Positions 44,813 through 52,421 of a stretch of DNA of 64,000 nt are shown piece after piece. This DNA is from Pseudoflavonifractor sp. MSJ-30 (lineage in GTDB: Bacteria; Bacillota; Clostridia; Oscillospirales; Oscillospiraceae), in the NCBI RefSeq assembly GCF_018918045.1, contig NZ_JAHLPU010000034.1, positions 1 to 64,000 of the forward strand, read 5' to 3'. Under the pieces are notes generated by a model. It saw only the letters and a list, made by a program, of their open reading frames with translations, was not told the DNA's origin and did no database searches. The translations under genes were made by a program, and so were the position numbers. Position 1 is the stretch's first letter. Every line of letters begins with the position of its first letter.

Positions 44813-45086
44813 TGCGTGTCACTCCTTTCTCCGGGAATCTCTGAGGTTCCTCACCCATGTAATAAGAATTGGAAGGGGAAAAGTCACGGGTTTCAAAAGA
44901 AATCTGACTATATTTTAGCATGATATGCCAACTTTCGTAAATAGCGGCCTTTGAAAACGCGTTCATATATCTGCGCTGTGTCGACAAATATATGTCAGTC
45001 TCGCAAAAATTACAGGTTTTAGAGTGAGAGAATAGCTCTATTTGCCTGGAAATTTTCAGATGCTCCCTGGTTCTATAATAAATGCT

Positions 45087-45335
45087 GGGGTCAGGCTATG
45101 CGCCTGACCCCTTTGCTATACAAAAAAGGTGAGCATAGAGATACAATCTTTTACAACAAAAGTACCCTACGGCACTGAAAGGAACATCTCTATGCGCAAT
45201 AAAGACGATACCACAAAGCTGCCGAAAGGGCCTGCCGCCTGCAAATCACAGACAACAAGCCCTTTCGGCAGCTTGAACAATTTACGTTAAAACTTTTGTC
45301 TAACTTTTAGGGGGCAGTTCATTTCCCGGGCCATG
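45087..45335 (+). mobile_element. Hairpin-rich remnant, probably a decayed insertion sequence
   Basis: Three nested hairpins lie here: GGGGTCAGGC/GCCTGACCCC (45087-45111), GCATAGAGAT/ATCTCTATGC (45133-45142 with 45186-45195) and a perfect 16-bp pair, AAGCTGCCGAAAGGGC and its complement (45216-45231 with 45259-45274). A short frame (45192-45290, 32 codons, starting MRNKDDTTKL, with AAGGAA upstream) resembles the start of a transposase that was then cut short. The 3' end CTTTTAGGGGGCAGTTCA also looks like an element end. The 44813-45086 stretch before it is AT-rich and shows no gene. Confidence 0.4.
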
Positions 45336-45342
45336 CGGTCAA

Positions 45343-45750
45343 TTATTTTTCTTTCAGCAGGTCCGCCAGGGTGATTCCCTCAAAGAAATCATCGATCATG
45401 GCGTCCAGCTTGTCCCACATGGGCCTTGTCTCGCAGCAGGAGCTGCGGGAGCAGGCGGAGGGGCCTTCCGAAGTGCAGGATACGGCGCTGAGACCGCCCT
45501 CTGTGAGCTTCAGAATGCTGCCCACCGTATACTTTTCGGGAGGCCGATTCAGGCGATAGCCGCCGCCCTTGCCGTGTACCGCGTCCACCAGACCGCCCTT
45601 GGATAAAATAGTCATAATGGACTCCAGGTATTTCAGGCTGATTCCTTCCTGCTCAGCAATCTCCTTAATGGGGATGTACTCGTCCCCGCCCCGCTGTGCC
45701 ATGGCTACCATCACCCGCAGGGCATAGCGTCCTTTGGTAGATACGATCAT
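45343..45750 (-). CDS. Rrf2-family (IscR-like) regulator
   Basis: A 135-residue winged-helix repressor. The N-terminal STKGRYALRVMVAMA, the recognition region EIAEQEGISLKYLESIM and GKGGGYRLNR are typical. Cysteines in VSCTSEGPSACSRSSCC fit an Fe-S cluster site, so it probably senses cluster supply like IscR. It is the last gene of iscS-iscU-rrf2, 4 bp after iscU, and an Rrf2-type palindrome covers the promoter of that operon. The ATG at 45750 gives the standard N-terminus; its ribosome binding site is weak, which fits coupling to iscU. Confidence 0.9.
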   Translation of the reverse strand: MIVSTKGRYALRVMVAMAQRGGDEYIPIKEIAEQEGISLKYLESIMTILSKGGLVDAVHGKGGGYRLNRPPEKYTVGSILKLTEGGLSAVSCTSEGPSACSRSSCCETRPMWDKLDAMIDDFFEGITLADLLKEK

Positions 45751-45754
45751 AGGC

Positions 45755-46183
45755 TTACTCGCAGTGCTCGCAATGCTCGCAGTCGGGGAAATCCTTCTCG
45801 TCGTAGGGCAGGCCCGCCCGGTCATAGTAGTCCTTCAGCGCATTCTTGATGGCCTCCTCGGCCAGCACGGAGCAGTGCAACTTGTGGGCAGGCAGACCGT
45901 CCAGAGCCTCGGCCACAGCCTTGTTGGTCAGAGCCATAGCCTCATGGATGGACTTGCCCTTGATCATCTCGGTAGCCATGGAAGAGGAAGCGATGGCGCT
46001 GCCGCAGCCGAAGGTCTCGAACTTCACATCTTTGATGATGTCGTCCTCGATCTTCAGGTAGATTTTCATGATATCGCCGCACTTGGCGTTGCCGACCTCA
46101 CCAATGCCGTTGGCATCCTCAATGACGCCGACGTTCCGGGGATGGGTGAAGTGATCCATAACTTTTTCACTGTAAAGTGCCAT
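45755..46183 (-). CDS. iscU: IscU/NifU-like Fe-S scaffold
   Basis: A 142-residue scaffold on which [2Fe-2S] and [4Fe-4S] clusters are built. The three cluster cysteines are in NAKCGD, TFGCGSA and LHCSVLA. The C-terminus carries an extra CEHCEHCE tail with three more cysteines that may bind metal. It lies 17 bp after iscS, its sulfur donor, with GGAGG upstream. Confidence 0.96.
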   Translation of the reverse strand: MALYSEKVMDHFTHPRNVGVIEDANGIGEVGNAKCGDIMKIYLKIEDDIIKDVKFETFGCGSAIASSSMATEMIKGKSIHEAMALTNKAVAEALDGLPAHKLHCSVLAEEAIKNALKDYYDRAGLPYDEKDFPDCEHCEHCE

Positions 46184-46200
46184 TTTTCTTTTCCTCCAAA

Positions 46201-47388
46201 TTACAGAATATAGGTTCTCTTGCCGGTCTGCAGATCTCTCCAGACAGGGGACATGCTGCGCAGATATTCAACGACCTCCGGGACACACTTCAGAATGTGG
46301 TCCATTTCCTCCATGGTATTCCACTCGCACAAGCTCAGACGCAGAGATCCATGGGCCACGTCATGAACCCGGCCAATGGCCAGCAGCACGTGGCTGGGGT
46401 CCAGGGAGCCGGAGGTGCAGGCAGAGCCGGAAGAAGCGCAGATGCCCTTCTGATCCAGCAGCAGCAGCAGGCTCTCGCCCTCAATGCCCTCAAAGCAGAA
46501 GGACACGTTGCCGGGCAGCCGGTGCACCAGGTCGCCGTTGACAGCGCTGTGGGGGATCTTGGACAGGCCCTCAATCAGCTTGTCCCGCATGGCGGAAACC
46601 TTGGCGGCGTTCTCATCAATATGGTCGCAGGCCTCCTTCATGGCAGCGGCCATGCCGCAGATGGCAGGGATATTCTCGGTACCGGCCCGCTTGCCCCGCT
46701 CCTGAGCGCCGCCCTCAATGATATTCACCAGAGGGAAGCCCTTGCGGACATACAGCGCGCCGATACCCTTGGGGCCATGGAACTTATGGCCGGACAGGCT
46801 CAGCATATCGATATTCTGTTCCTTCACATTGATGTGCAGATGCCCAACGGCCTGAACGGCATCGGTGTGGAAAGGCACGCCCGCTTCTTTGCAGATGGCG
46901 CCGATTTCGGGAATCGGCAGAATGGAACCGATCTCGTTGTTGGCATACATGGTGGTCACCAGGCAGGTATCGGGCCGGATGGCGTCCTTTACCTGCTGGG
47001 CGGTGATGTTGTGACCCTGACGCACATCCAGCAGCTCAACCTCAAAGCCTTCCTTTTCCAGCTTTTTCAGAGTGTGCAGCACGGCATGATGCTCAAAGGC
47101 AGTAGAAATAATGTGCTTCTTGCCCTTTTTCTCTCCCAGACGAGCGGCGGAAATGATGGCCTGATTGTCGGCCTCGCTGCCGCCGGAGGTGAAGATGATC
47201 TCCCGAGGCTCGCAGCCCAGGCACTGGGCAACGGTCTCCCGGGCGGCATCCAGTGCCTCCTTGGCCTTCTGGCCCACGGAGTGCAGGCTGGAAGGGTTGC
47301 CGTAAATGGTGGTCATGTAGGGCAGCATGGCATCGATGGCCGTCTGGCTCATCTTTGTAGTTGCCGCATTATCGGCGTAAACTTGCAT
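46201..47388 (-). CDS. iscS: IscS/NifS-type cysteine desulfurase
   Basis: A 395-residue PLP enzyme that takes sulfur from cysteine for Fe-S cluster assembly. The N-terminus YADNAATTKM, the PLP lysine in SLSGHKFHGPKG, and the catalytic cysteine in SSGSACTSGSLDPSHVL are all present. AGGAGG precedes the ATG. It is first in the operon iscS-iscU-rrf2 and has a promoter covered by a palindrome. Confidence 0.97.
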   Translation of the reverse strand: MQVYADNAATTKMSQTAIDAMLPYMTTIYGNPSSLHSVGQKAKEALDAARETVAQCLGCEPREIIFTSGGSEADNQAIISAARLGEKKGKKHIISTAFEHHAVLHTLKKLEKEGFEVELLDVRQGHNITAQQVKDAIRPDTCLVTTMYANNEIGSILPIPEIGAICKEAGVPFHTDAVQAVGHLHINVKEQNIDMLSLSGHKFHGPKGIGALYVRKGFPLVNIIEGGAQERGKRAGTENIPAICGMAAAMKEACDHIDENAAKVSAMRDKLIEGLSKIPHSAVNGDLVHRLPGNVSFCFEGIEGESLLLLLDQKGICASSGSACTSGSLDPSHVLLAIGRVHDVAHGSLRLSLCEWNTMEEMDHILKCVPEVVEYLRSMSPVWRDLQTGKRTYIL

Positions 47389-47431
47389 AAATACCTCCTA
47401 TGGTTTGAAAGGACTTCGAATAGCCGAAGTT

Positions 47432-47480
47432 TCCCTAGTATTCCACTGGGGAGCATACCACATTTTGCCTACCCTGTCAA
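47432..47480 (-). promoter_or_regulatory. iscS promoter with Rrf2-type operator
   Basis: On the minus strand TTGACA (47475-47480) and TATGCT (47452-47457) have a 17-bp spacer. Directly downstream, TCCCTAGT-N5-ACTGGGGA (47432-47452) is a near-perfect inverted repeat (7 of 8 positions) lying on the expected start of transcription. This is the place for the Rrf2 repressor encoded in the same operon. A small ACTTCG/CGAAGT hairpin follows in the leader. Confidence 0.75.
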
Positions 47481-47495
47481 TAGGTAAATGCTGTG

Positions 47496-47951
47496 TTATA
47501 GAAAAGCCTCGATGATTTTCGTCAGATTTTCCAGTTCCTGCCGGTCGTTTTCCGTAAAACGGCCCACATAGGGGCTATCCAGATCCAGCACACCCCAGAG
47601 ATTCCCATTCTTATACAGCGGCACAACAACCTCGGAATTGGAGGCACAGTCACAGGCAATGTGCCCCGGAAAATTGTGGACGTTTTCTACCAGCTGGGTC
47701 CTCCCCTGCTCCGCCGCCGTGCCGCATACACCCCGGCCCAAGGGGATGCGGATACAGGCCGTCTTCCCCTGAAAGGGGCCCAGCACCAGAGCGCCGTCCG
47801 TTAAAATATAAAACCCCGCCCAGTTCAGGCCCTCCATCCGCTCCCAAATCAGAGCGGAGGTATTGGCCAGATTGGCAATGAGATAGGGCACGTTCTCTGT
47901 CAGAGACGCAAGGTCACGGCACAAAGAAGCATAGTCCGTTTCAAATTTCAT
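47496..47951 (-). CDS. Free methionine-(R)-sulfoxide reductase (GAF type)
   Basis: A 151-residue GAF-fold enzyme that repairs free methionine sulfoxide. The family cysteines are visible in RGVCGTAA and HIACDCASNSEVVVP, and the DLDSP segment near the end is typical. GGCGGG precedes the ATG. It stands beside the Fe-S operon but has its own start region, and could be part of an oxidative stress defence. Confidence 0.9.
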   Translation of the reverse strand: MKFETDYASLCRDLASLTENVPYLIANLANTSALIWERMEGLNWAGFYILTDGALVLGPFQGKTACIRIPLGRGVCGTAAEQGRTQLVENVHNFPGHIACDCASNSEVVVPLYKNGNLWGVLDLDSPYVGRFTENDRQELENLTKIIEAFL

Positions 47952-48111
47952 AATTTTTCCCGCCTTTCACGTTCTTTCCCTATTTTAGCGGTTTTCGTGG
48001 CCACAATCAAGAAAAATCTGAGAACCCGGCCAGACCGTTCCAGATTTTTCGACTTTTTCTGCGGTTACATTGCCGTCTGCGCGGAATAGTAAGACAGAGA
48101 GGAGGGATCAC

Positions 48112-49071
48112 ATGAAACGCAGGATCGCGATTTTTATTCTTTTTTTATGGATGCTGCCCGTTTCTGCCTGGGCGGCAGATTATCTGGTGCCTGTGGGCAG
48201 TCTGGTGGGCCTGCAGCTGCGCACGGACAGCATTACGGTCGCCGCTTTTGACGATGCCCTGGGTACCGCCGCCCGGGAGGCGGGACTGAAGATCGGCGAC
48301 CGGATCACCGCCGTCAACGGCACACCGGCGCAGAGCATCGAGGACATGAAGGCCATGCTGCAAAAAACGGATGGACCTGTACAGCTCAGCGTCACCCGGG
48401 GCAGCCGGAATCTGACTCTGCGGCTGACTCCCGGGCAAGAGGACGGCCAGCGGGTGCTGGGCGTCTACCTGCGCCAGGGCATCTCCGGCATCGGCACCGT
48501 CACCTGGTACGACCCGGAGACCAGACAGTTCGCCGCCCTGGGCCACGGCGTCAGCACCGGCAAGGAGGGACTTTTGAGACTGGTTTCCGGCGACATTTTC
48601 CCGGCGGAGGTCTATTCCGTCCGGAAGGGTGCCGCTGGAAATCCGGGCCTTCTCAAAGGCCAGACTCTCTCCCCCATCCCCATCGGCACTGTCTCCGCAA
48701 ACACGCCACAGGGTATTTTCGGCAGCACAGCCGCAGGCTTTTCCGGTTCCCCCGTCCCCGTCGGAGACTGGGATTCCCTGCACACAGGCCCCGCCACCAT
48801 CCTCGCCACCGTCGCGCAGGGGCCGCCACGGGAGTATTCTGTGGAAATTCTGAAATTATATCCCAAAGACCGTACAACCTACCGGAATTTCCTTCTGAAA
48901 GTCACAGACCCGGAACTGCTGAATACCACCGGCGGCATTGTTCAGGGAATGTCCGGCAGTCCCATTTTGCAAGACGGCAAGCTCATCGGCGCCGTGACCC
49001 ATGTGCTGGTAAATGATCCAACTTCCGGCTATGGGATTTTTATTGAGAATATGCTGGAGGCGGCGGGATGA
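48112..49071 (+). CDS. spoIVB: SpoIVB, sporulation signalling serine peptidase
   Basis: A 319-residue protein with an N-terminal signal/anchor helix (about 4-22), a PDZ domain (about 45-110) and an S55 peptidase domain. The histidine in ALGHGVS and the serine in QGMSGSP are the expected catalytic residues. In Bacillus SpoIVB is secreted from the forespore to trigger SigK processing in the mother cell. The ATG at 48112 follows GGAGGG. Its last 122 bp are repeated at 56005-56126 at the far end of an AT-rich island, so the 3' end may have been exchanged on integration. Confidence 0.93.
   Translation: MKRRIAIFILFLWMLPVSAWAADYLVPVGSLVGLQLRTDSITVAAFDDALGTAAREAGLKIGDRITAVNGTPAQSIEDMKAMLQKTDGPVQLSVTRGSRNLTLRLTPGQEDGQRVLGVYLRQGISGIGTVTWYDPETRQFAALGHGVSTGKEGLLRLVSGDIFPAEVYSVRKGAAGNPGLLKGQTLSPIPIGTVSANTPQGIFGSTAAGFSGSPVPVGDWDSLHTGPATILATVAQGPPREYSVEILKLYPKDRTTYRNFLLKVTDPELLNTTGGIVQGMSGSPILQDGKLIGAVTHVLVNDPTSGYGIFIENMLEAAG
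48950..49071 (+). repeat. Left copy of the 122-bp spoIVB 3'-end repeat
   Basis: The final 122 bp of spoIVB, from the codons of the active-site serine to the stop. A copy of the same length with 11 mismatches (91% identity, no gaps) is at 56005-56126. Together they bound the AT-rich island and look like attachment sites. This is inference from position and similarity. Confidence 0.75.
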
Positions 49072-49107
49072 AAAACAGCTCTCCCGGAGAGGTTTTCCGG
49101 GAGAGCT
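49071..49107 (-). terminator. Terminator of the TfoX-like gene
   Basis: A perfect 12-bp stem (AGCTCTCCCGGA with TCCGGGAGAGCT). On the minus strand it is followed by GTTTTT. It overlaps the stop region of the minus-strand TfoX-like gene and also lies right after spoIVB. Confidence 0.8.
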
Positions 49108-49450
49108 AGTTCGATAAACTGGAAGTTGTTAATTTCTTCTTTTTCGGTTTTGGGGCTGGCAGTTCATCATACATTGCATGAAACAAGCCTGTCAAAAATT
49201 CCTTATTATCAACTTCATCTACCAACAGCATCTCTTTTGCTCCCTCATAGGGTAATTCATACGGAGCTGTCAGCATATAACTAATTGCTGATTTTACTGG
49301 TTTAACAAGTAATCTATCATCATAGATACCGCCTACAATCTTGCCACGATAATAAATAATAAATTCTCCCATCATAGCTCGATAAGTAATTTCTTCTAAC
49401 TCAGATAGCTGCCCTAAAATAAACTCTAAGTATTCCTTGCTTGATGCCAT
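49106..49450 (-). CDS. TfoX N-terminal domain protein
   Basis: A 114-residue protein with the TfoX_N fold (ITYRAMMGEFIIYYRGKIVGGIYDDRLLVKP, shortened here to key blocks RAMMGEF and GGIYDDRLLVK). TfoX controls competence in gamma-proteobacteria, but stand-alone TfoX_N proteins in Firmicutes have no known role. The C-terminus is lysine-rich (KPKKKK). GGAGG precedes the ATG. Its AT-rich composition fits the island. Confidence 0.8.
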   Translation of the reverse strand: MASSKEYLEFILGQLSELEEITYRAMMGEFIIYYRGKIVGGIYDDRLLVKPVKSAISYMLTAPYELPYEGAKEMLLVDEVDNKEFLTGLFHAMYDELPAPKPKKKKLTTSSLSN

Positions 49451-49505
49451 ATTTCCTCCTCAAATTACGATTTTCTCAATTCTCCAATGCTTGAAGTTGT
49501 AAATA

Positions 49506-49712
49506 TCATTTTACATTTTTATATGAAATCACAATATGACTTGGTGCAAATAATACTGATGCAATAATCAATAGCACTGACCTACTCATAATCCCACTAA
49601 ATAAGAACAACATTGAAGGAATAATAGAAAGTGCTAATGCTCTGAAAACGCTGTTTTTCTTAAAACATATAATCCAAATAGCACAATAAAGCATTTGCAA
49701 TGGTATTTTCAA
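49506..49712 (-). CDS. Small hydrophobic protein or membrane-protein fragment
   Basis: A 68-residue hydrophobic frame with two possible membrane segments and the end PSHIVISYKNVK. The only start is a TTG with no ribosome binding site, so it may be the 3' remnant of a longer membrane protein gene. No function can be given. Confidence 0.35.
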   Translation of the reverse strand: MKIPLQMLYCAIWIICFKKNSVFRALALSIIPSMLFLFSGIMSRSVLLIIASVLFAPSHIVISYKNVK

Positions 49713-49719
49713 TCACACA

Positions 49720-50214
49720 TTGTTGTGTGAATTTCATCAAGGCAAGCTGTTACTCCATTTAACGATACCTTTTGAAGAAAAGCCAAAGACCAACTTACCG
49801 AGCGACAATCTCAAGTACTACCGTCAGCGAAAACAGATGACAACAAGACAGTTGGCGGAAAAGATGGATATTGTACCATCAACTGTTGTGATGTATGAAA
49901 ATGGAAAACATCCTATTCCTTATAATGTAGCTATTAAGCTGGCAGATGTTTTGGAAATCGAAGCGTCCTTACTCTATGATGATTTCTCTCGTTTCCTTTC
50001 TGTACCCTATACCGAAGCGCTAAAGAGCGTTAGAACGGCTTTGGGGCTGTCACAGAAGGCTTTTGCAGAACGGATAGGGCTTGTACCAAGCTACTACTAT
50101 AAAATCGAAGAAGGCAATCGCAGACCGTCACGAAAGGTTTATCAGAAGATATATGCTGCGCTTGAAACGACCAGTCTACAAACTTCACTTTTAGGGGAGC
50201 ATCCATTACAATGA
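49720..50214 (+). CDS. XRE-family regulator with two HTH domains
   Basis: A 164-residue protein with two helix-turn-helix units: MTTRQLAEKMDIVPSTVVMYENG (about 40-62) and LSQKAFAERIGLVPSYYYKIEEG (about 115-137, each listed by its edge residues). The N-terminal segment FHQGKLLLHLTIPFEEKPKT is seen in similar regulators. The frame has only TTG starts and no ribosome binding site, so the gene may have lost its 5' end when the island was rearranged. Its stop overlaps a frame leading to tnpV, so they probably belong to one mobile unit. Confidence 0.7.
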   Translation: MLCEFHQGKLLLHLTIPFEEKPKTNLPSDNLKYYRQRKQMTTRQLAEKMDIVPSTVVMYENGKHPIPYNVAIKLADVLEIEASLLYDDFSRFLSVPYTEALKSVRTALGLSQKAFAERIGLVPSYYYKIEEGNRRPSRKVYQKIYAALETTSLQTSLLGEHPLQ

Positions 50215-50246
50215 AAGTGAAAGAAAAAATGATTGGAGGAGTTGCT

Positions 50247-50597
50247 ATGACACAGAATTTGACTTATACCCGTTGTGGTGATTATCTCATCCCTGATGTT
50301 CGGTTGAGCTATGTAAGCGATAAACCACTTGGGAAGTACGGTAGAATGCGCAGAGTTTTTCTTGCGGAAAATAATCCAATACTCTTAGATGACATGATTC
50401 TAACAGAGACATTATTTCCGCATTTATGGGAAATTGACGAAACTGCTCACCGTAGAGTGGAACAGATAATGACTGAACTTCTGGAGAAAAATCCGGCTCC
50501 GGATAAGTCAACTCAACAATTTGCATGGATTCAGCACATGAATATGCTGAAAGCACAGGCTGAAGAAATTATAGTTGCAGAGCTGATTTACAGTTAA
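50247..50597 (+). CDS. TnpV-family transposon protein
   Basis: A 116-residue protein. YTRCGDYLIPDVRL, GKYGRMRRVFL and, near the end, MNMLKAQAEEIIVAELIY match the TnpV family that occurs on Tn4451-like and related clostridial mobile elements. Its role is unknown, but it marks the region as mobile DNA. The ATG at 50247 follows GGAGG. No recombinase gene accompanies it here. Confidence 0.8.
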   Translation: MTQNLTYTRCGDYLIPDVRLSYVSDKPLGKYGRMRRVFLAENNPILLDDMILTETLFPHLWEIDETAHRRVEQIMTELLEKNPAPDKSTQQFAWIQHMNMLKAQAEEIIVAELIYS

Positions 50598-50611
50598 ATA
50601 ACCAATAAAAG

Positions 50612-50646
50612 AATGGGCTGGCTCGAAAGGGTCAGTCCATTTGTTA
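50612..50646 (+). terminator. Probable terminator after tnpV
   Basis: An imperfect stem (AATGGGCTG with CAGTCCATT) followed by TGTT, 15 bp after the tnpV stop. Confidence 0.55.
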
Positions 50647-50690
50647 TGCAGAAAAACAATTCTTGAATTGTGTTTTTGACAGTTCCAGAA

Positions 50691-50728
50691 TTGTGATTTT
50701 CACAATTCAAGAGTTGTGAAAATCACAA
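50691..50728. promoter_or_regulatory. Twin TTGTGA-N3-TCACAA palindromes
   Basis: Two palindromes, TTGTGATTTTCACAA (50691-50705) and TTGTGAAAATCACAA (50714-50728), 8 bp apart, are also complements of each other, so the pair forms a larger 15-bp inverted repeat. This looks like a double operator. The rest of the 50598-51010 gap is AT-rich and has no gene. The downstream target would be the ATPase gene. Confidence 0.55.
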
Positions 50729-51010
50729 TGTAATAATACTGATAATAACTATACTGATTATAGTGATACTGATCCGTTCCTTTCTCTTCCTATCCGGAAT
50801 GGAAAAGAAATGATAAGATGTTATATAACTGATGATGAGGCAGTGGTATGCCTCTATTGCAGAATATCTTTTTCACTATCTCATATAGAAATGTGATCGA
50901 TGAGCATAAAAAATTAATAATTTTGTGATTGTAATTTATATAGATTTCGCATATAATAAAAGCGTGATTATAAAGCATAAGACTCCAATAAAAATGTGAG
51001 GAGTGATTCT

Positions 51011-52360
51011 ATGGAACGATTTATCTTAAAAAAGTTGCTGGATTGGAAGAATTCTCCCTACCGCAAGCCTTTAATCTTGAAGGGCGTACGTCAGGTGGGT
51101 AAGACTTGGATTCTGAAAGAGTTCGGCAGACACTATTATGAAAATACCGCCTATTTCAACTTTGACGAGAACGAGGAATATAAGCAATTCTTTGAAACTA
51201 CAAAAGATGTTGACCGTATCCTGCAAAATTTGATGCTGGCAAGCGGTCAGAAGATAGTGCCGGAAAAGACCCTCATCATCTTTGATGAGGTGCAGGACTG
51301 CCCTAAGGTCATCAACTCCATGAAATATTTTTGTGAGAATGCCCCGCAGTATCACATTGTCTGCGCCGGTTCTCTGCTGGGCATTGCTCTGGCAAAGCCA
51401 TCTTCCTTCCCGGTAGGCAAGGTCAACTTCATGCAGATTGACCCTATGACCTTCACAGAATTTCTGCTTGCCAACGGTGATGAAAACTTAGCAAAGTATC
51501 TGGAAACGGTAAACACCATTGAACCGATTCCCGATGCGTTCTTTAATCCTCTGTATGAGAAATTGAAAATGTACTATGTGACTGGCGGTATGCCGGAATC
51601 AGTTAAAATGTGGACAGAGGCAAGGGATGTTGCAGCCATGCAAGAAGCCTTGTCTGGTATTATCGGTGCGTATGAGCGGGACTTTGCAAAACATCCCAAT
51701 ATCAGCGAGTTCCCAAAGATTTCGATGATCTGGAAATCGATTCCTTCTCAACTGGCAAGGGAGAATAAAAAGTTTATCTACAAGGTTGTCAAAGAAGGGG
51801 CCAGAGCCCGTGAGTACGAGGATGCTTTGCAGTGGCTGGTGGATGCCCGATTGGTTCATAAAATCTACCGTAGCTCCGCTCCTGGTCTTCCAGTGGCTGC
51901 CTACGATGACCTCTCGGCCTTTAAGATTTATTTGGTGGATGTTGGTCTGCTCCGCCGTCTGGCACAGTTGGCCCCCACTGCTTTTGGTGAAGGTAACCGC
52001 CTTTTCACTGAATTCAAAGGCGCATTAACTGAAAACTTTGTGTTGCAGACTTTAATTACTCAGTTTGAAGTCATGCCCCGTTATTGGAGCCAGAATAATC
52101 CACCTTATGAAGTGGATTTCCTCATACAACGAGAAAATGACATTTTCCCTGTTGAGGTCAAGTCTGAGGCCAATACCACCAGCAAGAGCCTTAAGAAGTT
52201 TAAGGAGCTGTTCCCGGATCAAGTCAAGCTCCGTGTGCGGTTCTCTCTGGATAATCTGAAGCTGGATGATGATGTACTGAACATCCCTTTGTTCATGGCT
52301 GATCAAGCAGATAGATTGATTGGATTGGCATTAGAAAAGAAGAATAGCTTTGGTCAGTAA
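51011..52360 (+). CDS. AAA_14/DUF4143 ATP-binding protein
   Basis: A 449-residue protein. Walker A is GVRQVGKT (25-32) and Walker B LIIFDEVQ (about 92-99). The second half is a DUF4143 domain ending in a nuclease-like strand pattern (YEVDFLIQ ... FPVEVKSE), which resembles a PD-(D/E)xK core: D in VDFL and E-V-K. These proteins are common in accessory regions and are of uncertain role; a link with toxin-antitoxin or defence has been proposed. AGGAG lies 9 bp before the ATG. It is AT-richer than the core genome. Confidence 0.88.
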   Translation: MERFILKKLLDWKNSPYRKPLILKGVRQVGKTWILKEFGRHYYENTAYFNFDENEEYKQFFETTKDVDRILQNLMLASGQKIVPEKTLIIFDEVQDCPKVINSMKYFCENAPQYHIVCAGSLLGIALAKPSSFPVGKVNFMQIDPMTFTEFLLANGDENLAKYLETVNTIEPIPDAFFNPLYEKLKMYYVTGGMPESVKMWTEARDVAAMQEALSGIIGAYERDFAKHPNISEFPKISMIWKSIPSQLARENKKFIYKVVKEGARAREYEDALQWLVDARLVHKIYRSSAPGLPVAAYDDLSAFKIYLVDVGLLRRLAQLAPTAFGEGNRLFTEFKGALTENFVLQTLITQFEVMPRYWSQNNPPYEVDFLIQRENDIFPVEVKSEANTTSKSLKKFKELFPDQVKLRVRFSLDNLKLDDDVLNIPLFMADQADRLIGLALEKKNSFGQ

Positions 52361-52421
52361 TGGTTCATCAATATAAAAAGTAACAATTTGACCTATAGAA
52401 TGAAAGAAATAGAAAGGTGAT

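Noticed and set aside
44655-44987. 110-codon minus-strand frame overlapping the sigma remnant
   Set aside because: It is in another frame than the recognisable sigma sequence and has no similarity to any family.
45021-45056. GTTTTAGAGTGAGAG resembles the start of type II CRISPR repeats
   Set aside because: It occurs once. There is no array, no repeat spacing and no cas gene in the window.
48070-48112. Forespore (SigF or SigG) promoter before spoIVB
   Set aside because: GGAATAGTA and TTACA look suggestive, but neither consensus is met with the right spacing, so I do not annotate one.
50287-50556. 89-codon minus-strand frame opposite tnpV
   Set aside because: tnpV is recognisable on the plus strand with a good ribosome binding site; the antisense frame has no support.
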